A stretch of 64,000 nt of DNA from Rhynchopus sp. YZ270_cl-10. Taxonomy: Eukaryota; Euglenozoa; Diplonemea; Diplonemida; Diplonemidae. Both the position numbers and the translations under genes were made by a program. The notes beneath the pieces were generated by a model that saw only the letters and a program-made list of their open reading frames with translations, did not search any database and had not been told where the DNA came from. Location of the stretch: NCBI GenBank assembly GCA_964035575.1, contig OZ037845.1, forward strand, positions 310,001 through 374,000, read 5' to 3'. Shown piece by piece: positions 34,001 to 44,258 of the stretch (its first letter is position 1; every line of letters starts with the position of its first letter).

Positions 34001-35166
34001 GTCTTGAGATGTGCGATGGTGTCAATGTCGTTCGAGGAGTACGTATAGTTGCCCCCGTAGTTGGTCTTCCCCACTGCCTCAATCCTCCCGCTCGTAGCGA
34101 GAAGAACGTACGAGTACTCATTGGAGTAGACAGCCGCGACGTCACTCGAGACCATCCCGATGGTCACATTCTCGAAGGAACCTCCGGCGACCACGGGGAT
34201 GTAGTTGTTCTGCAGGAACAGCACGCTATCAGCACCGACGAAGTACTGTGGGTACGGGGAGATGGCATCGACGCTGAAGCCGTCTGCGGTATTCGAGAAG
34301 AGGTAGTTTGCGAGGACGCTGGGGTAGGGCCAGGTGCTGGTCCACCACTGCACGGTGCCGTCCGACATGATGGCGTAGAAGGTTTCACCACGGGTGAAGA
34401 TGTCGGCAACAAACCAGTCAGACGAGAGCATGATTGCGTAATCAATGCTACCACCAAAGAGCACCACGCTTCTGTTCCCTGTCAGCACCGCAAACGAGTT
34501 GTCACCACCGCCGACAATCTTCAACACCTTAAGCCCGCCGTACGTATAGCTCTGACACATCGCCAGCATTTCCTCCATGGACCGCGTTGTGCCGTTATTC
34601 ACCCACGACAGACAGTCCACGATGTCACCACCATCATAATCCCTGTACACAGAAATCTGGCTCTCTGTCCGCGCAATGCTCTGCACTGTCCCATATGAAT
34701 AGTAGCTCCCGGACTCCGCTGCGGAGCTGAAGAACGAAAAGTACGACTCCCTCGGGTCTTCACGAATGTCGTAAGCATAGAAGGAGCCGTCCCCTGTGGA
34801 CGCAAGGATGGTGTAGTTAGCAATATCTGCACCAATGGGTGCCGCGACACTGTCGCCGTAGATGTTCTGCCCGTACGCTTTGGTATGTGGAAACGTGAAG
34901 CGTGTTAGGACCATAGCAGATGCAGAGGTGACCACGAGGGAGACGTTTTTCTCGGAGTTCAGTGGCCTTAGAGAAGAGTTCCACGCCAGGCCACCGTCCC
35001 ACGATCCCTTCTTGAAGGCATACATAGAACGGTCGGTGCACACCTGAAAGCACTCATCCTTCATGCATCCTCCCGCATTCAACGAAGAGAAATACTGAAT
35101 CGACCCCGCCACCACACCCGTCTTAACACCCTCACACACCGCAAGCGAAAGCACAATGCTCAACAT
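31069..35166 (-). CDS. RCC1-like receptor with tandem MAP3K-like kinases, paralog D
   Basis: A 1365-residue intronless frame beginning MLSIVLSLAVCEGVKTG, a signal peptide. It has the GGCMKDECFQVC motif, RCC1-like blades (TVVAWGDPFYGG, PYIWGNY), the Cys cluster (CSIVRCP to WNCC), then a stalk that differs from the other copies: it is packed with N-glycosylation sequons (NSS, NIT, NTT, NST) rather than Thr-Pro. The membrane helix is at about 637-665. Kinase 1 starts near 765 (GKGGFGAVFVG, MAVKE, VHRDIKGDN, CDFG, NWIAPEVL) and kinase 2 near 1077 (GKGSFGVVFLAS, VAVKE, AHRDVKADN, SDFG, FWMAPEVL). The kinase halves match paralog B almost base for base over more than 1 kb although the genes lie over 20 kb apart, while the ectodomains align only in their motifs. 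Confidence 0.92.
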   Translation of the reverse strand: MLSIVLSLAVCEGVKTGVVAGSIQYFSSLNAGGCMKDECFQVCTDRSMYAFKKGSWDGGLAWNSSLRPLNSEKNVSLVVTSASAMVLTRFTFPHTKAYGQNIYGDSVAAPIGADIANYTILASTGDGSFYAYDIREDPRESYFSFFSSAAESGSYYSYGTVQSIARTESQISVYRDYDGGDIVDCLSWVNNGTTRSMEEMLAMCQSYTYGGLKVLKIVGGGDNSFAVLTGNRSVVLFGGSIDYAIMLSSDWFVADIFTRGETFYAIMSDGTVQWWTSTWPYPSVLANYLFSNTADGFSVDAISPYPQYFVGADSVLFLQNNYIPVVAGGSFENVTIGMVSSDVAAVYSNEYSYVLLATSGRIEAVGKTNYGGNYTYSSNDIDTIAHLKTGRAYAARTYSGTVVAWGDPFYGGYSWNISWNYSVDWIYPLPYGFAAFENSSTPPYIWGNYTDMEKRNLSSCMRGMAPTCSIVRCPVGYVDKPNKESIACGSEGFLCRSNVWNCCDQAIWISNFTGAPNTSTEWINGSNGTTLGNNSSWNITSWNITDWSNTTDSNLSFWNVTGAAPSTTELPLTDYPIDTYEPVENTTGTPNGSWFSNTSNTSAPNSTTFTWPPIPSNPNNWTFPPSPNSTNTSSTDSGSGDIAVVVVSVFLGVAGCVLCLGILFYRYNVRSMRERVDMAHGDRKSLLQELRTVEEPHSSEDTYCAATLQDAVSHSMAFSEEHGSHLVQTKPFFHTVNSGGVSLSGLPVGEHVEGPSNASYADWHKEVEVGKGGFGAVFVGRLNNGDYMAVKEQLGAQRRDAEEAKLVLELLKGLRHPHLTEMLDVVFDPVGGRLCILMEYVSGGTLGALVRGMDTRLEEATAAYYIHQVLQALSFLHSNEVVHRDIKGDNILLTPEGTAKLCDFGSLKKLNSDADWGKLPSPAAMPFNNATMSTCGNTQVGSPNWIAPEVLACGTGFVTAGTPADIYSLGCTVSEVLNKGVPPGKADCANLWAAMMNAPAYPPENVVEDVSTSAHDFIWKCLTKDPSERDDAPELLRHPFIALWVEGTMSAKPSAPVSVPPEKMWLQPDEMKTCKKMRPALGKGSFGVVFLASLKGSDRHVAVKEMQLGASHSAKARMRVEQEFTLMRSLHHPHVVQYLGHMWRDASCLEIFMEYMPGGSVKSLLRARKAALDEDTVREYTRHVLLGLAYLHSGNNGRSAIAHRDVKADNLLLSIDATVKLSDFGCSKLFDEEEDETFGAHGAQTCVGTPFWMAPEVLLRKTGECDVEYGTRCDIWSLGCTIIEMLGVTPWRTGKLEPTHETLNKIINGRGGPPVPASASPQLAAFLRRCFSRQPLQRPPAAELLHDEFMTVTNMTNQTNELTLE

Positions 35167-35392
35167 TTCAAAAAAAGACCAAAAAGGGGGTAAAAGAGAG
35201 AGAGAGAAAAGCCCTCACGTCATGGGGAAAAGGGGCGGAGGGTGGGGGAGCTTTGGTGTCTCTGTGGGTGGTTGCATGGTGAGGAAGAGGAGGAGGTAGG
35301 TCGTAAGTGGGGAGGGGAAAGGTGTCTTTTTTTGTTGCGATTTCTGTTGATGCTATTCATCTGACTGTATCATATGAAGTGTTCCGTGGCGC

Positions 35393-36518
35393 TCATGCGG
35401 ACTTGGTGGGGCGTCCCTTACGGCCCATCATCATACCACCCCACGACTTGCGCATCTCGTCGTACTGTCCGTTGAATCCAGAGGTCACGGCGTCCTGGAG
35501 CTTCGAGAAGGTGGAGGAGTGCTCTCCCTTCACGCTGGTGAAGCACACACAGGTGCAGGTCTTCATGCCGACGAACTTGCCGAGGGCGGCCTTGCCCTTG
35601 ACAATGCAGTACGGGATGTTCTGTGCCTTGCACAGGGAGGGAAGCCAGACAACAATCTCGATGGGGTCAACGTCGTGGGCGATGACAACCATCTTGGCCT
35701 GCTTCTCCTCGATCATGCGGGTCACCTGCTGGATTCCGTACTTCAGGCAGGGTGCCTTCTTGGCGAGGTTCGCCTTCTTCTCCTCCTTCTTGGCCTTGGC
35801 CTCGGACAGACGGCGCTCGGCGGCCTGCTTCTTGGTCTCAGGGGTGTACTTCTCCATCAGCTTGAACAGCTCGTTCTTGGTCTGCTTGTCGAGAGTCAGA
35901 CGGAACTGGTTCAGGGCAGACGGCACCTGTTATGTGTCATGTGTTGTAAATGTGTTGTGTAAATGGTACGCACGACGCTGTTCATGTCTATCCTCAAGGC
36001 AAGGCAACCTCAGTTCTTCGCAGATGCATCGTTCGAGACGACTGCTGGAAGAGGGTAATCATGACGTATGTCACTGCCTCGGCTGCACAGGCTGCGTGCT
36101 GTGCGTGGCATGCAGGCAGCACACCCACACAACACACACCTGGCAGAACGGGATCATCACAGAGCCCCCGACCTCTCTGCTACCCCCACACGTGGATCAT
36201 CATAGCACACACATTGCTACTCCCCAGTGTTTGGGATAATCACAACCACAGAACAACAGAACAACAGAGACAGCAGCACACTGCAGTCTTCGTTCATGCG
36301 GTGCTACCCAAAAAAAATAATACCTTAAGACGGCGCTCAAGCACACGCTTCTGCCTCTGGCGGGTGATGTACTTGGGCCAGCGCACGAAACGGCTCACAT
36401 CACGCTTCGGGGGAAGGTCGTTTCCGACGGAGAAGTTCTTCGGGCGCGACACGAGCAGGGGGTTCTTGTCCGACTCCTGCTTGGTCTGCTTCTTCACGGC
36501 GGTCTTGGCCTTCGGCAT
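35393..36518 (-). CDS. RPL7A: Cytosolic 60S ribosomal protein eL8 (L7a)
   Basis: Two exons, 36518-36324 and 35926-35393, together about 242 residues. Exon 1 starts [14 protein letters not shown] and ends [11 protein letters not shown]. Exon 2 begins VPSALNQF, which restores the family block RRLKVPxAxNQF across the junction. The intron is 35927-36323 (397 nt, GTATTA to AACAG, phase 0). Family hallmarks in exon 2 are [23 protein letters not shown] and [10 protein letters not shown]. The protein is a structural part of the large ribosomal subunit that binds 25S/28S rRNA. The C-terminus stops soon after the WGG block and is shorter than the human protein. The region is GC-rich and, as expected for a highly expressed gene, uses a restricted codon set. 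Confidence 0.96.
35927..36323 (-). other. Spliceosomal intron of the eL8 gene
   Basis: Donor GTATTATT after the Lys codon AAG, acceptor TAACAG before the Val codon GTG, phase 0, 397 nt. This is much longer than two of the other introns seen here (43 and 46 nt). Read on the minus strand it contains two C-box-like ATGATGA/GTGATGA words (36197-36203 and 36154-36160) and only a distant CTGA, so a hosted C/D snoRNA is possible but not supported. Confidence 0.9.
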
Positions 36519-37534
36519 TTTACTGTTCTTTTGATTAGTCCTGAATATTATGTGTGTGTGTGTGTTTTTGGGATAAATTAGAAACAAATTACCCTTTTTT
36601 TTTTCCTTTTCCTCAACCTTTGTTGTTCTTTTTGTTGTTGTCTGTTGAACACAAAAAAATGTGTCCCAAAAAAATCCCCCACAGAAAAAAAAACCATACA
36701 CTAACATAATGTTAAACATAACCAGAGAGAGCAAGAGAGAGAGAGCGATATCGCGACGGTGGTGAACAACACGACGCATAAGGTGGAAAGAGGGAGGGGG
36801 GAAGCATGTGCACGAATTTACATGAAAATTAGTTCGTGGAGATGCTCTGTTGTTTTTCCTTGCCTAACCCATAGCCAATACGATGTGGAAAATGGGCACA
36901 AAGAACTGCCCGTTTTTCGATGTGGTGCAGTTTTTATAAAAAAAAATTTTGAGGAAAATCTTGATCATGTCCAAAAAAAAATAACACACGATAAACTCGC
37001 TTCAGTGATGACGTCACAGAAGGTGTCATTGTGCTGCATGATATTGTTGCAAAAGAGAAAAGTTACGTAACCTTTGAAATGCTCAGAAAAAAGGGGGGGA
37101 AAAAAATGGAGTCAAAAGCTGGGTACTTTATTTTCAGGAAAAATACTGGGCTTTGTTTGTGCGCTTACAGACCTGGGTACAAAAAAAAATCTCTCTTTTT
37201 TGCGATCAATTTGTATTTGGGGAATATGGTTGCCACACACACGTCTCTCCGAGACACCTTTTCCTCAAGTCATTCACTTTGTCAAGCCTCCAACCGCTCC
37301 AACTGTAAGAGGTTCGGTTCCCCATGTGGAAGGGTGTAAGCGCTGCCCGTTGTCTTTTTCACTTTGACACATCAAGCTTTTTGGGGATGGAGAAGAACAA
37401 TGAAACTGGTGCATAAACATTTTTGCTTCAACCAGAACAAAGAAAAAAAAACAAAACAAAAACGAAACACCTGAGATATGAAAAAATAAATACGAAGATA
37501 GGTGGCGCAGGGAGAATGGAAGACATACTACTAA

Positions 37535-37583
37535 ACGGGGAGTCCCTCAGGAACACAAACTGTGACACTGAGGGACTCCCCGT
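37535..37583. repeat. Perfect 16-bp inverted repeat
   Basis: ACGGGGAGTCCCTCAG, a 17-base spacer, CTGAGGGACTCCCCGT. It stands alone between A-rich DNA. Confidence 0.9.
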
Positions 37584-37787
37584 ACTGTTTTATTTTTTGA
37601 AGCGGATTTTTCTTTTTCTTTTTTTTGTGTTGTTGGGAGCGGGAGCGGGGACGGGGGTGGGTATGAATGTGGGAATGGGAATAGGCAGAATGTACAGTGA
37701 TTGTCGTATCGACAGCCACTGCTGTTGTAAAAAAAAAATGAAAAAGAATTACTGCTTTGGCGCGCGCACTGTGTATTTCTTTTTTTT

Positions 37788-37840
37788 GAAAACTTGGTTA
37801 TATTAGTGTAGCCACCCGAGGATGAACTCCACTATAATAT
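37788..37840 (+). mobile_element. Relic of the GGTTATATTAGTGTAGCCACC family
   Basis: TTGAAAACTTGGTTATATTA, GTGTAGCCACCC, GAACTCCACTATAATA: one arm of the 14711-14870 MITE family. Confidence 0.6.
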
Positions 37841-38047
37841 TTTTAAAAAAAAATCTTGTTGGAATAGTGCATCAGATCTATTGAGCTTTTTATCAAATCA
37901 AAAAGTTGGGAAAAGGGGGGAAAACGGATGTGTCATGATCATCATCATATCGTTCATGTTAAAAAAAAAATTGTTTTAAATGGTGTTCTTGACCCCACTA
38001 TTTCGTAGCGCCTTCGATGCTTTTTGGGGTAGAACCACGAACACCAT

Positions 38048-38131
38048 AAAGATGAATATGCCTCTCAACACATCTAAGAAAAATAAAGGTTTATAAGATG
38101 ATCCTAAGCCTCTTGTGCTTGGTCACCTTGA
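38048..38131 (+). repeat. R4 and R1 hairpin repeats in tandem
   Basis: R4: AAGATGAATATGCCTCTCAA, CACATCTAAG. R1 follows: AAAGGTTTATAAGATGATCC, TAAGCCTCTTGTGCTTGG, TCACCTTG. A third related copy is at 38221-38272. Confidence 0.75.
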
Positions 38132-38220
38132 AAAAAGAGAGAGAAGAACAATGCAATTTGGAAGCGCAAACGCCTCAAGGACCTCCACGGGTGATCGAAC
38201 CACGAGGGGGTACAAAAAAA

Positions 38221-38272
38221 GGGTTATAAGATGACCCTAAGCCTCTCAGCGATCAATACGCTTGGTTATCTT
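38221..38272 (+). repeat. R1 hairpin repeat with enlarged loop
   Basis: GGGTTATAAGATGACC, CTAAGCCTCTCAGCG, CGCTTGGTTATCTTA: the loop carries about 12 extra bases but the stem is kept. Confidence 0.7.
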
Positions 38273-38843
38273 ACACTCAGATCAGAATGTCTTCTGTTTT
38301 AACAGATGGACACCCATGCAAAAGGTAGTATGTATTCAAATGGTCGGGTATGAAGTAAAAATGTGACAAAACGAGACCACAGAGGGTGTATGACCTCGCT
38401 ATATCCTCTATAAAAAAACTGGTCAGATAAGTCTCGGGTACTTAAAAGTCACCTCATAACGTAGAATCTGACAGGATATGAAAACAAAGAAATTTTTTTT
38501 TTCGTTTACGTTTGTTCGAACAAAACTACTAAATAATGCAATAAAATGGGAACAAAAATGTGGGCATTATTATAGCCTTTACACCGTCTGTCAAAGAAGA
38601 CCTCACAAATATGCCACGTAGTGACGTACTTTTTAAAAAAAAGACGCACTTTGGGTCAGGGCTGAACCTTTTCCCCTCAAGGAAATCAAAGTCATAAACT
38701 CTTGTACATTTTTTATTCGTTCTCAAAGAGAGAAAGAAACAGGAATGTGACGTTTTAAAGTGAGAGAATTCAAGGTAGGTTTGTTGGAATTGACGATAAA
38801 AAAAAAGACAACGAAAAGTCCGGTGTGTTTGTGTTTTTTTTTA

Positions 38844-40988
38844 GGGGAAACGACAATGTGGACTCTAAAAATGTGGATTACGACAATGTGGATTAATAAT
38901 CCACATTGTCGCATAATCCACATTGTCGTAATCCACATTGTCGCAAAAAATAATCCACATTGTCGCATAATCCGGATTCTTGATTTTTTGCCTTCTTGGT
39001 ACCCAGGTACCCAGGTACCCAGGTACCAGGTCCAGGTCCAGGTACCCAGGAACAGGAAAAAAGTCGTGAAAGAGCAACCACAGCTCCACATGACAAACAC
39101 AAAAGTGTCCAGTCACGTGGGGCATTCATGCACTGAGGAGATAATGATCCAACAATTTACAAGAAAGATTACTTAACCTACTGCTGGAAATTGCCAGGTC
39201 GTAGTAACACACAAAGTGTGCCTCCGTTCGGGAAGACCGGATATTCTAGAGACCAAAAAGGCCTCAAGAATATCTTCCGGTAGTCAAGGTAGAACCGAGT
39301 GAACGGCCCAAGACCCCCGTGGAGAAGTTAAATGTTGTAATGCTATCAGGTAGAAACTGCGAACACTGTCTTACCCTCCTCAATGCATGGTGGTTGATGT
39401 CTTCCACAACAAATTTCCTGTACCCAGGTACCCAGGTTCCCAGACCCACGCAGTACCACGTCGCAGTACTACGCAAAATTTACCACCAGACCCTGTCTTC
39501 GTGCACCTGAAGTACAACGCCGCAGACAGGCCAAACATGCGTTGGACTCAGAGGAATGCCCGCTGTGCAGGTATCATGAGAACCAACTCCCAGCAACAAG
39601 GGGCGCCTTTTGGCGGGCGTTGTTGAGGGTGTTTGGGGTGCAAAGTTTTCCACAATTTTGATGCGCGGGTACAGAAGTGTTATCTTGTTCTTTCATCTCT
39701 AAGAAATGTAAATGTCAATCGCGTTTAACTACCACTAGGGCTTGTTCAGTGAACCCACGAGGGGTCGAAGGGGGTTGGTTATCCCGTATCTATCAAAGGT
39801 TGTGTCGACCAGGCTAAACCACTATGTTACGCTGTACGTTGTTTAATCCGAAGAAATAACACTTTAGCAGCCGCAGGAAGTTTGCTAAAAAGAGTGCCTC
39901 ACGCTACACAAACCACCACCCGCGATTGACTTAGATGTTATAACAAAGAGAATTCAGAACAAAACAACACCCTGCCCCATACACACTAAATTGTCATACT
40001 TCAAGAGCATGCCTGGGCCAAAATTACTATGACGAAAAGGCAACAAGACCACCCACAAGGAGTGTGAATTGTGCACTGGTTTTCTGGGGGAACAAACAAT
40101 ATTTTCTTGCGTCTAGTCCTCCGTAAGTAGAGGACAGACTTTCCGGAAGGTTTCCAAAGTCGAATTTCTTGCACTAGCTATGCTCCCTGGGTTAATGGCA
40201 ATAGCAGTGACTGCGACAGAGTGTTCCCACCCCCCTTTCTACCCATATGTTCGCTCGTTCTGCACTCTCGACGTTGCACTCATTGCGATACCTGTTTAAA
40301 AGTGAATTTGTGAGTGGTGGGGAAATTAAAGAAGGTGACTTCTTAAAAAAATAAGTTGGCGGGGTGTAAAATATTGTTCTGGAGACTCTTGGAGGAAATA
40401 CGAGTCGACGGCCTTATTTTGTTGAATATTCACCAGAAAGTTAAACATATTTACATACCTTGTCTTGCGCCTTCGCTGCTGTCAAGGTGCCTTCTCTGGG
40501 TACCCAGTAGGAGGCTCAAAACTGCTCAATTCTGGCTGGAATTGCAAAATTGGGCACTTTTAGGATGTGACCAAAAAAATTTTCGAGAGTCTAGTTATTA
40601 CAGAGGCTCACCTTAGAAGGCAAAAATAGTCAATAATCCGGATTACCGACAATAATCCGGATTATGTGACAAGGTGGATTACTGGTGTTTTGGTGGAAAA
40701 AACCCGCAAAAACGCGTTTTAGACCCCCAGAGAGGCTCAAAACTGCTCAATTCTGGCTTTAATTGCAAAATTGGGCACTTTTAGGATGCGACCAAAAAAA
40801 TTTTCGAGAGTCTAGTTATTACAGAGGCTCACCTTAGAAGGCAAAAAATCAAGAATCCGGATTATGCGACAATGTGGATTATTTTTTGCGACAATGTGGA
40901 TTACGACAATGTGGATTATGCGACAATGTGGATTATTAATCCACATTGTCGTAATCCACATTTTTAGAGTCCACATTGTCGTTTCCCC
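38844..40988. mobile_element. Mutator-like element with 152-bp inverted ends
   Basis: Starts GGGGAAACGACAATGTGG and ends with the inverse. By eye the two ends agree without difference for about 152 bp (to 38995 and from 40836), so insertion is recent. Nine bases TTTTTTTTA flank both sides (38835-38843, 40989-40997), the length used by Mutator elements, though the T-run makes this weaker. The arms themselves are built of repeated ATGTGGATTACGACA words. The interior has GGTACCCA repeats (38999-39050), a duplicated segment of about 130 bp (40512-40640 and 40734-40856) and no intact transposase. A frame near 39500-39620 with scattered Cys was not assignable. Confidence 0.75.
38999..39050 (+). repeat. 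GGTACCCA/GGTCCA short tandem repeat
   Basis: GGTACCCAGGTACCCAGG and variants, inside the Mutator-like element. A few more units lie at 39420-39445. Confidence 0.85.
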
Positions 40989-41036
40989 TTTTTTTTAATA
41001 AATACCAGTGTTGTTGTTATGTTCTTGCTGCGTAAG

Positions 41037-41083
41037 AGAAAAGTTTAGTATGAACCTAAGCCTCTCCTGCTTAGTTATCTTGA
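41037..41083 (+). repeat. R1 hairpin repeat
   Basis: AGAAAAGTTTAGTATGAACC, TAAGCCTCTCCTGCTTAG, TTATCTTG. Confidence 0.8.
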
Positions 41084-41246
41084 AAAACGTACTACTAAAG
41101 TGTTGGCTCCAAGTCTCTCGGATGCCAGACTCAATAGTGGTTGCGTTTTGTTTATTTTCTCCGTAGTTCGAAACAGCTAAAAAAAAGGTGTGTTCTTGCC
41201 GTATTGCTTGAATACTGCGTTAAAAGTATTGGAAAGGATTTTGTTC

Positions 41247-41309
41247 GATAAATTGTTGGAGCAGTGTAGTTGCCTCGGTTGTGTTGCCACAGTTTGTGCA
41301 ATCTCCACT
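41247..41309 (+). repeat. S repeat
   Basis: GATAAATTGTTGGAGCAGTG, TAGTTGCCTCGGTTGTGTTG, CCACAGTTTGTGCAATCTCC. Closest to 61902-61964. Confidence 0.8.
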
Positions 41310-41775
41310 GTCTTTTTGAAAAAGATGAGAAACAGAGCGTGGATATTGCGTGTCGCAAACTGCACTTCTAACAAAAGGTTTTTCTCTCCGAAAAGAGAAA
41401 AATACAAAATACAATGAAAGGTATTAATAAAACGTGAAGACGCTTCGTTAAAACACAAGACACGTAACAAAACGCGGTGTTTGTGGGTGTCCATATCATA
41501 TTGACTTTTTTCCTTTCCCGTCTTTATCACAATTTGTACTTTTTCTCAGGTTGCCGAGTGACGCTGTCATCTCGAGAAATTGTTCGTAGACAGAAGAAAA
41601 AAAAAATCAAAATGAACTACGTCTCGAAATCAAATGTTCTGGATTGAATTTCGCTTTTTGAATGTTATTTAGGTGCAAAGACAAAACACAATGAAGGGTT
41701 CATAAGCTATTAGCTCTACGCCCTTCCTCATGCTAAGTGCTGTAGTAGTCTCCTATTAAAAAATGCAAAACAAAG

Positions 41776-41819
41776 AAAAGCTTTTTTAAGATGAATCTAA
41801 GCTGTGCTTAGTCACCTTG
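41776..41819 (+). repeat. R1 hairpin repeat
   Basis: AAAAGCTTTTTTAAGATGAA, TCTAAGCTGTGCTTAG, TCACCTTG. Confidence 0.8.
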
Positions 41820-42757
41820 TGGAAACAAAATACGGCGTTTTTTTTCTATAAAAAAATGGCCGGGAACAGTGTGAACCGCCTTTTTTACCCAGTTCCATTT
41901 TTTTTCCCCCCGCCTATAATATACAGAATGAATCCATCTGAGTTCTGAGTTTTCATAATAGTTTCATAAAAAGCAAATTGAAGAGAACCCCGCAATAAGG
42001 GGGGGGCTGTTGCAGATTGGGTGCAATGTGTTATAGGGAAGTAAGGTTCATGTAGTGGGGACAACGATAAGATGTTCTCCAAGCGTTTTGTGTTCAGCTT
42101 TAAAAAAAAATGAAGAAAAAAAAAATGCGGACAGTGTAGAGGGGGTGGGGTGGGGGGGGCGGCATTCTCTACCTGGCTTCTGAAGAAGCGTGTCTTCCCT
42201 TTGGGGCTAACCGCGAGGGCAATGGAGACTCGAGAAGTCATTAACAGGCAGCACATCTCACCCCTGGATGTAACAGCTCTCCCGTTCAATAAGCTGGCCT
42301 GATTCCAAAGAGAAGACCTGTCTCTCTGTACGCAATTGTACCCTTCGCGTAGAGATACGCCTAAAAGTGGGGGGGAAATGGTGCAAAAGAAAACACATGT
42401 GTTATAAAAATGAAAATGTAAGTTATTGATAAACCCTTCCGACCGACGTACGATGCCAGCCCCGGAAGGCACAATGAAAATGACAGGAAGAAGAAGAGAA
42501 CAACACCCGAAAATAGGGGACAATTTTTTTTTTACATCAAAGGAGTCTAACGACACTATTCCAACAAGAACAATAAAAGAGAAACGGTGGAGGTGCCTCT
42601 TCGTGAACACAAAACCTTTCAAAAACAAATTGGTAAGATGAACCTACTGAGTCACCAAGAAAATACCAAAAAAAAAATTCATAAAATGTGGATCGATGAA
42701 TGGTCCTGGGGGTGTGATACACATACACAACGTTGAAAAAAAAAAAAATAAGAAAAT

Positions 42758-42918
42758 AAAAGTTTGTTGGTGAACCTAAGCCTCTCGTAGTTAGTCTGAT
42801 TAGATTACTTAATGTTTTGAACATTGGTTATTCATCAACTCTCGTAGTCACCTTAGTGAAAAAAAATAAAGGTTGACTTGAAATACAACAGCCCGCTCGT
42901 GTACAGTGTACCTTGGGT
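42758..42918 (+). repeat. R1, partial R1 and R3 hairpins
   Basis: R1 at 42758-42803 (TGAACCTAAGCCTCTCGTAG, TTAGTC), a partial copy at 42837-42856 (CTCTCGTAGTCACCTTA), and R3 at 42868-42918 (GTTGACTTGAAATACAACAG, GCTCGTGTACAGTGTACC). Confidence 0.7.
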
Positions 42919-43238
42919 AATAAAGTGAAGTTTTTCGACAATGTGCTTGCTGGTATGATGTGACACTGGTAGAGCTACCTCCACTCAGTCCTGAGTGAAA
43001 CTGTCTGACTGAAGGCGAGACACGCTTCACAACAAGACAAAATGTCACAATTTTAAGCTAAAAAAAACACTGAAACTAAAGTGCAGAAGGCACGAAAGGA
43101 ATATCAAATCTGGAATACAAAAAAAAATCCTTCAAAACCAAAGGGCATAATGTTGGGAATACAAAAGAGGCATGACAACGGTATGGGTAATTCTTCTCTC
43201 CTTCGGGGAGGTAGTGGTGGCTGTATTGTGATAAAAAA

Positions 43239-43280
43239 AGTTGACTTGAAATACAAAGCCCTCTTGTGACAGTGTATCTT
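43239..43280 (+). repeat. R3 hairpin repeat
   Basis: AGTTGACTTGAAATACAAAG, CCCTCTTGTGACAGTGTA. Confidence 0.8.
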
Positions 43281-43680
43281 AAAAAAAGATCGGGTCTTTT
43301 GTTTGTGCGCTCAAAGCCTGAAAACAAAAAGGCGAAAAAAATGTGTTAAACTGAAGTACGGTTGCTGTGGATAATTGAGTACTCAAAGAAAACAAGCAAG
43401 CTTCTGTTTTTTTTTTCAATCCGTTTTGTTTGCCCTGCAGCGCTGCCTCCAATCTTTTTTAGAATTGGCAATACGTTGTTTTGTCAAAAAAAATGCTCAT
43501 CATATTGCCCATACTACAGCTATATTGTATTATGGGCAATTATCTCAATACAGCCACCACTAGAGGGGGGAAACTGTACTGTGTGAAGGGAAATTCACAA
43601 AGGCAGTCCCAATACTGTTTATTTACAGTACCTAATCTTGTTTGGATAAAATTAAAAGAAAACAAAAGAGTGAAAATAAT

Positions 43681-43721
43681 GAAAAGGTAAAACCTAAGCT
43701 TCTCGGTGCTCGGTCACCTTT
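43681..43721 (+). repeat. R1 hairpin repeat
   Basis: GAAAAGGTAAAACCTAAGCT, TCTCGGTGCTCGG, TCACCTT. Confidence 0.7.
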
Positions 43722-43958
43722 AACACATCAGACCAACACACACAAAGATATCAAAAGACACGCTTATCAGTGGAATATTTAGCAAAGACTCAGCGAGGGA
43801 AAAAAAGGAAGCAAAAAAAAGACCCTAAAAATTCGCAGCTCTGCCATCAGGTAAACTACACTAAGATTTTTATTTGTCTGAGGGGAAGGGAATCCAAACA
43901 AACGGGGGTCAAGGGGAGGAAGGAGGGAAAAGGGAAACGACAACAACAACAAAAAAAC

Positions 43959-44154
43959 GAAAAGTTTCAAAAGATGACCCTAAGCCTCTCGTGCTTAGTC
44001 ACCGTGGCAAAAAAAAAAAAAAGAAAAAAAACCAAATAAAAAACCCCGTTGAAATCCGTGTAGGCCTCCTGGGCTCTCACACATCTTTCAGACCAAAAAA
44101 GAAAATGTTGATAAGATGAACCTGAGCCTCATGCGTGCTTAGTCGGGTCACCTT
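43959..44154 (+). repeat. Two R1 hairpin repeats
   Basis: 43959-44006 is close to consensus (AAAGATGACCCTAAGCC, TCTCGTGCTTAGTCACC). 44107-44154 has AAGATGAACCTGAGCC, TCATGCGTGCTTAG, TCACCTT. Between them is GGGCTCTCACACATCTTTC, a partial R4. Confidence 0.8.
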
Positions 44155-44258
44155 AAAAACCTTCAATAATGGTTACCAACCCACCCCCCACCCCAACTGA
44201 ACGAACGAAACCCATGCCCCAAAGTGACCTATTCCCAAGGACAGGGGGGCATCGGGGA

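Noticed and set aside
39387-39626. Frame inside the Mutator-like element with scattered Cys and Arg
   Set aside because: Too short and without a recognisable transposase motif to be called a gene.
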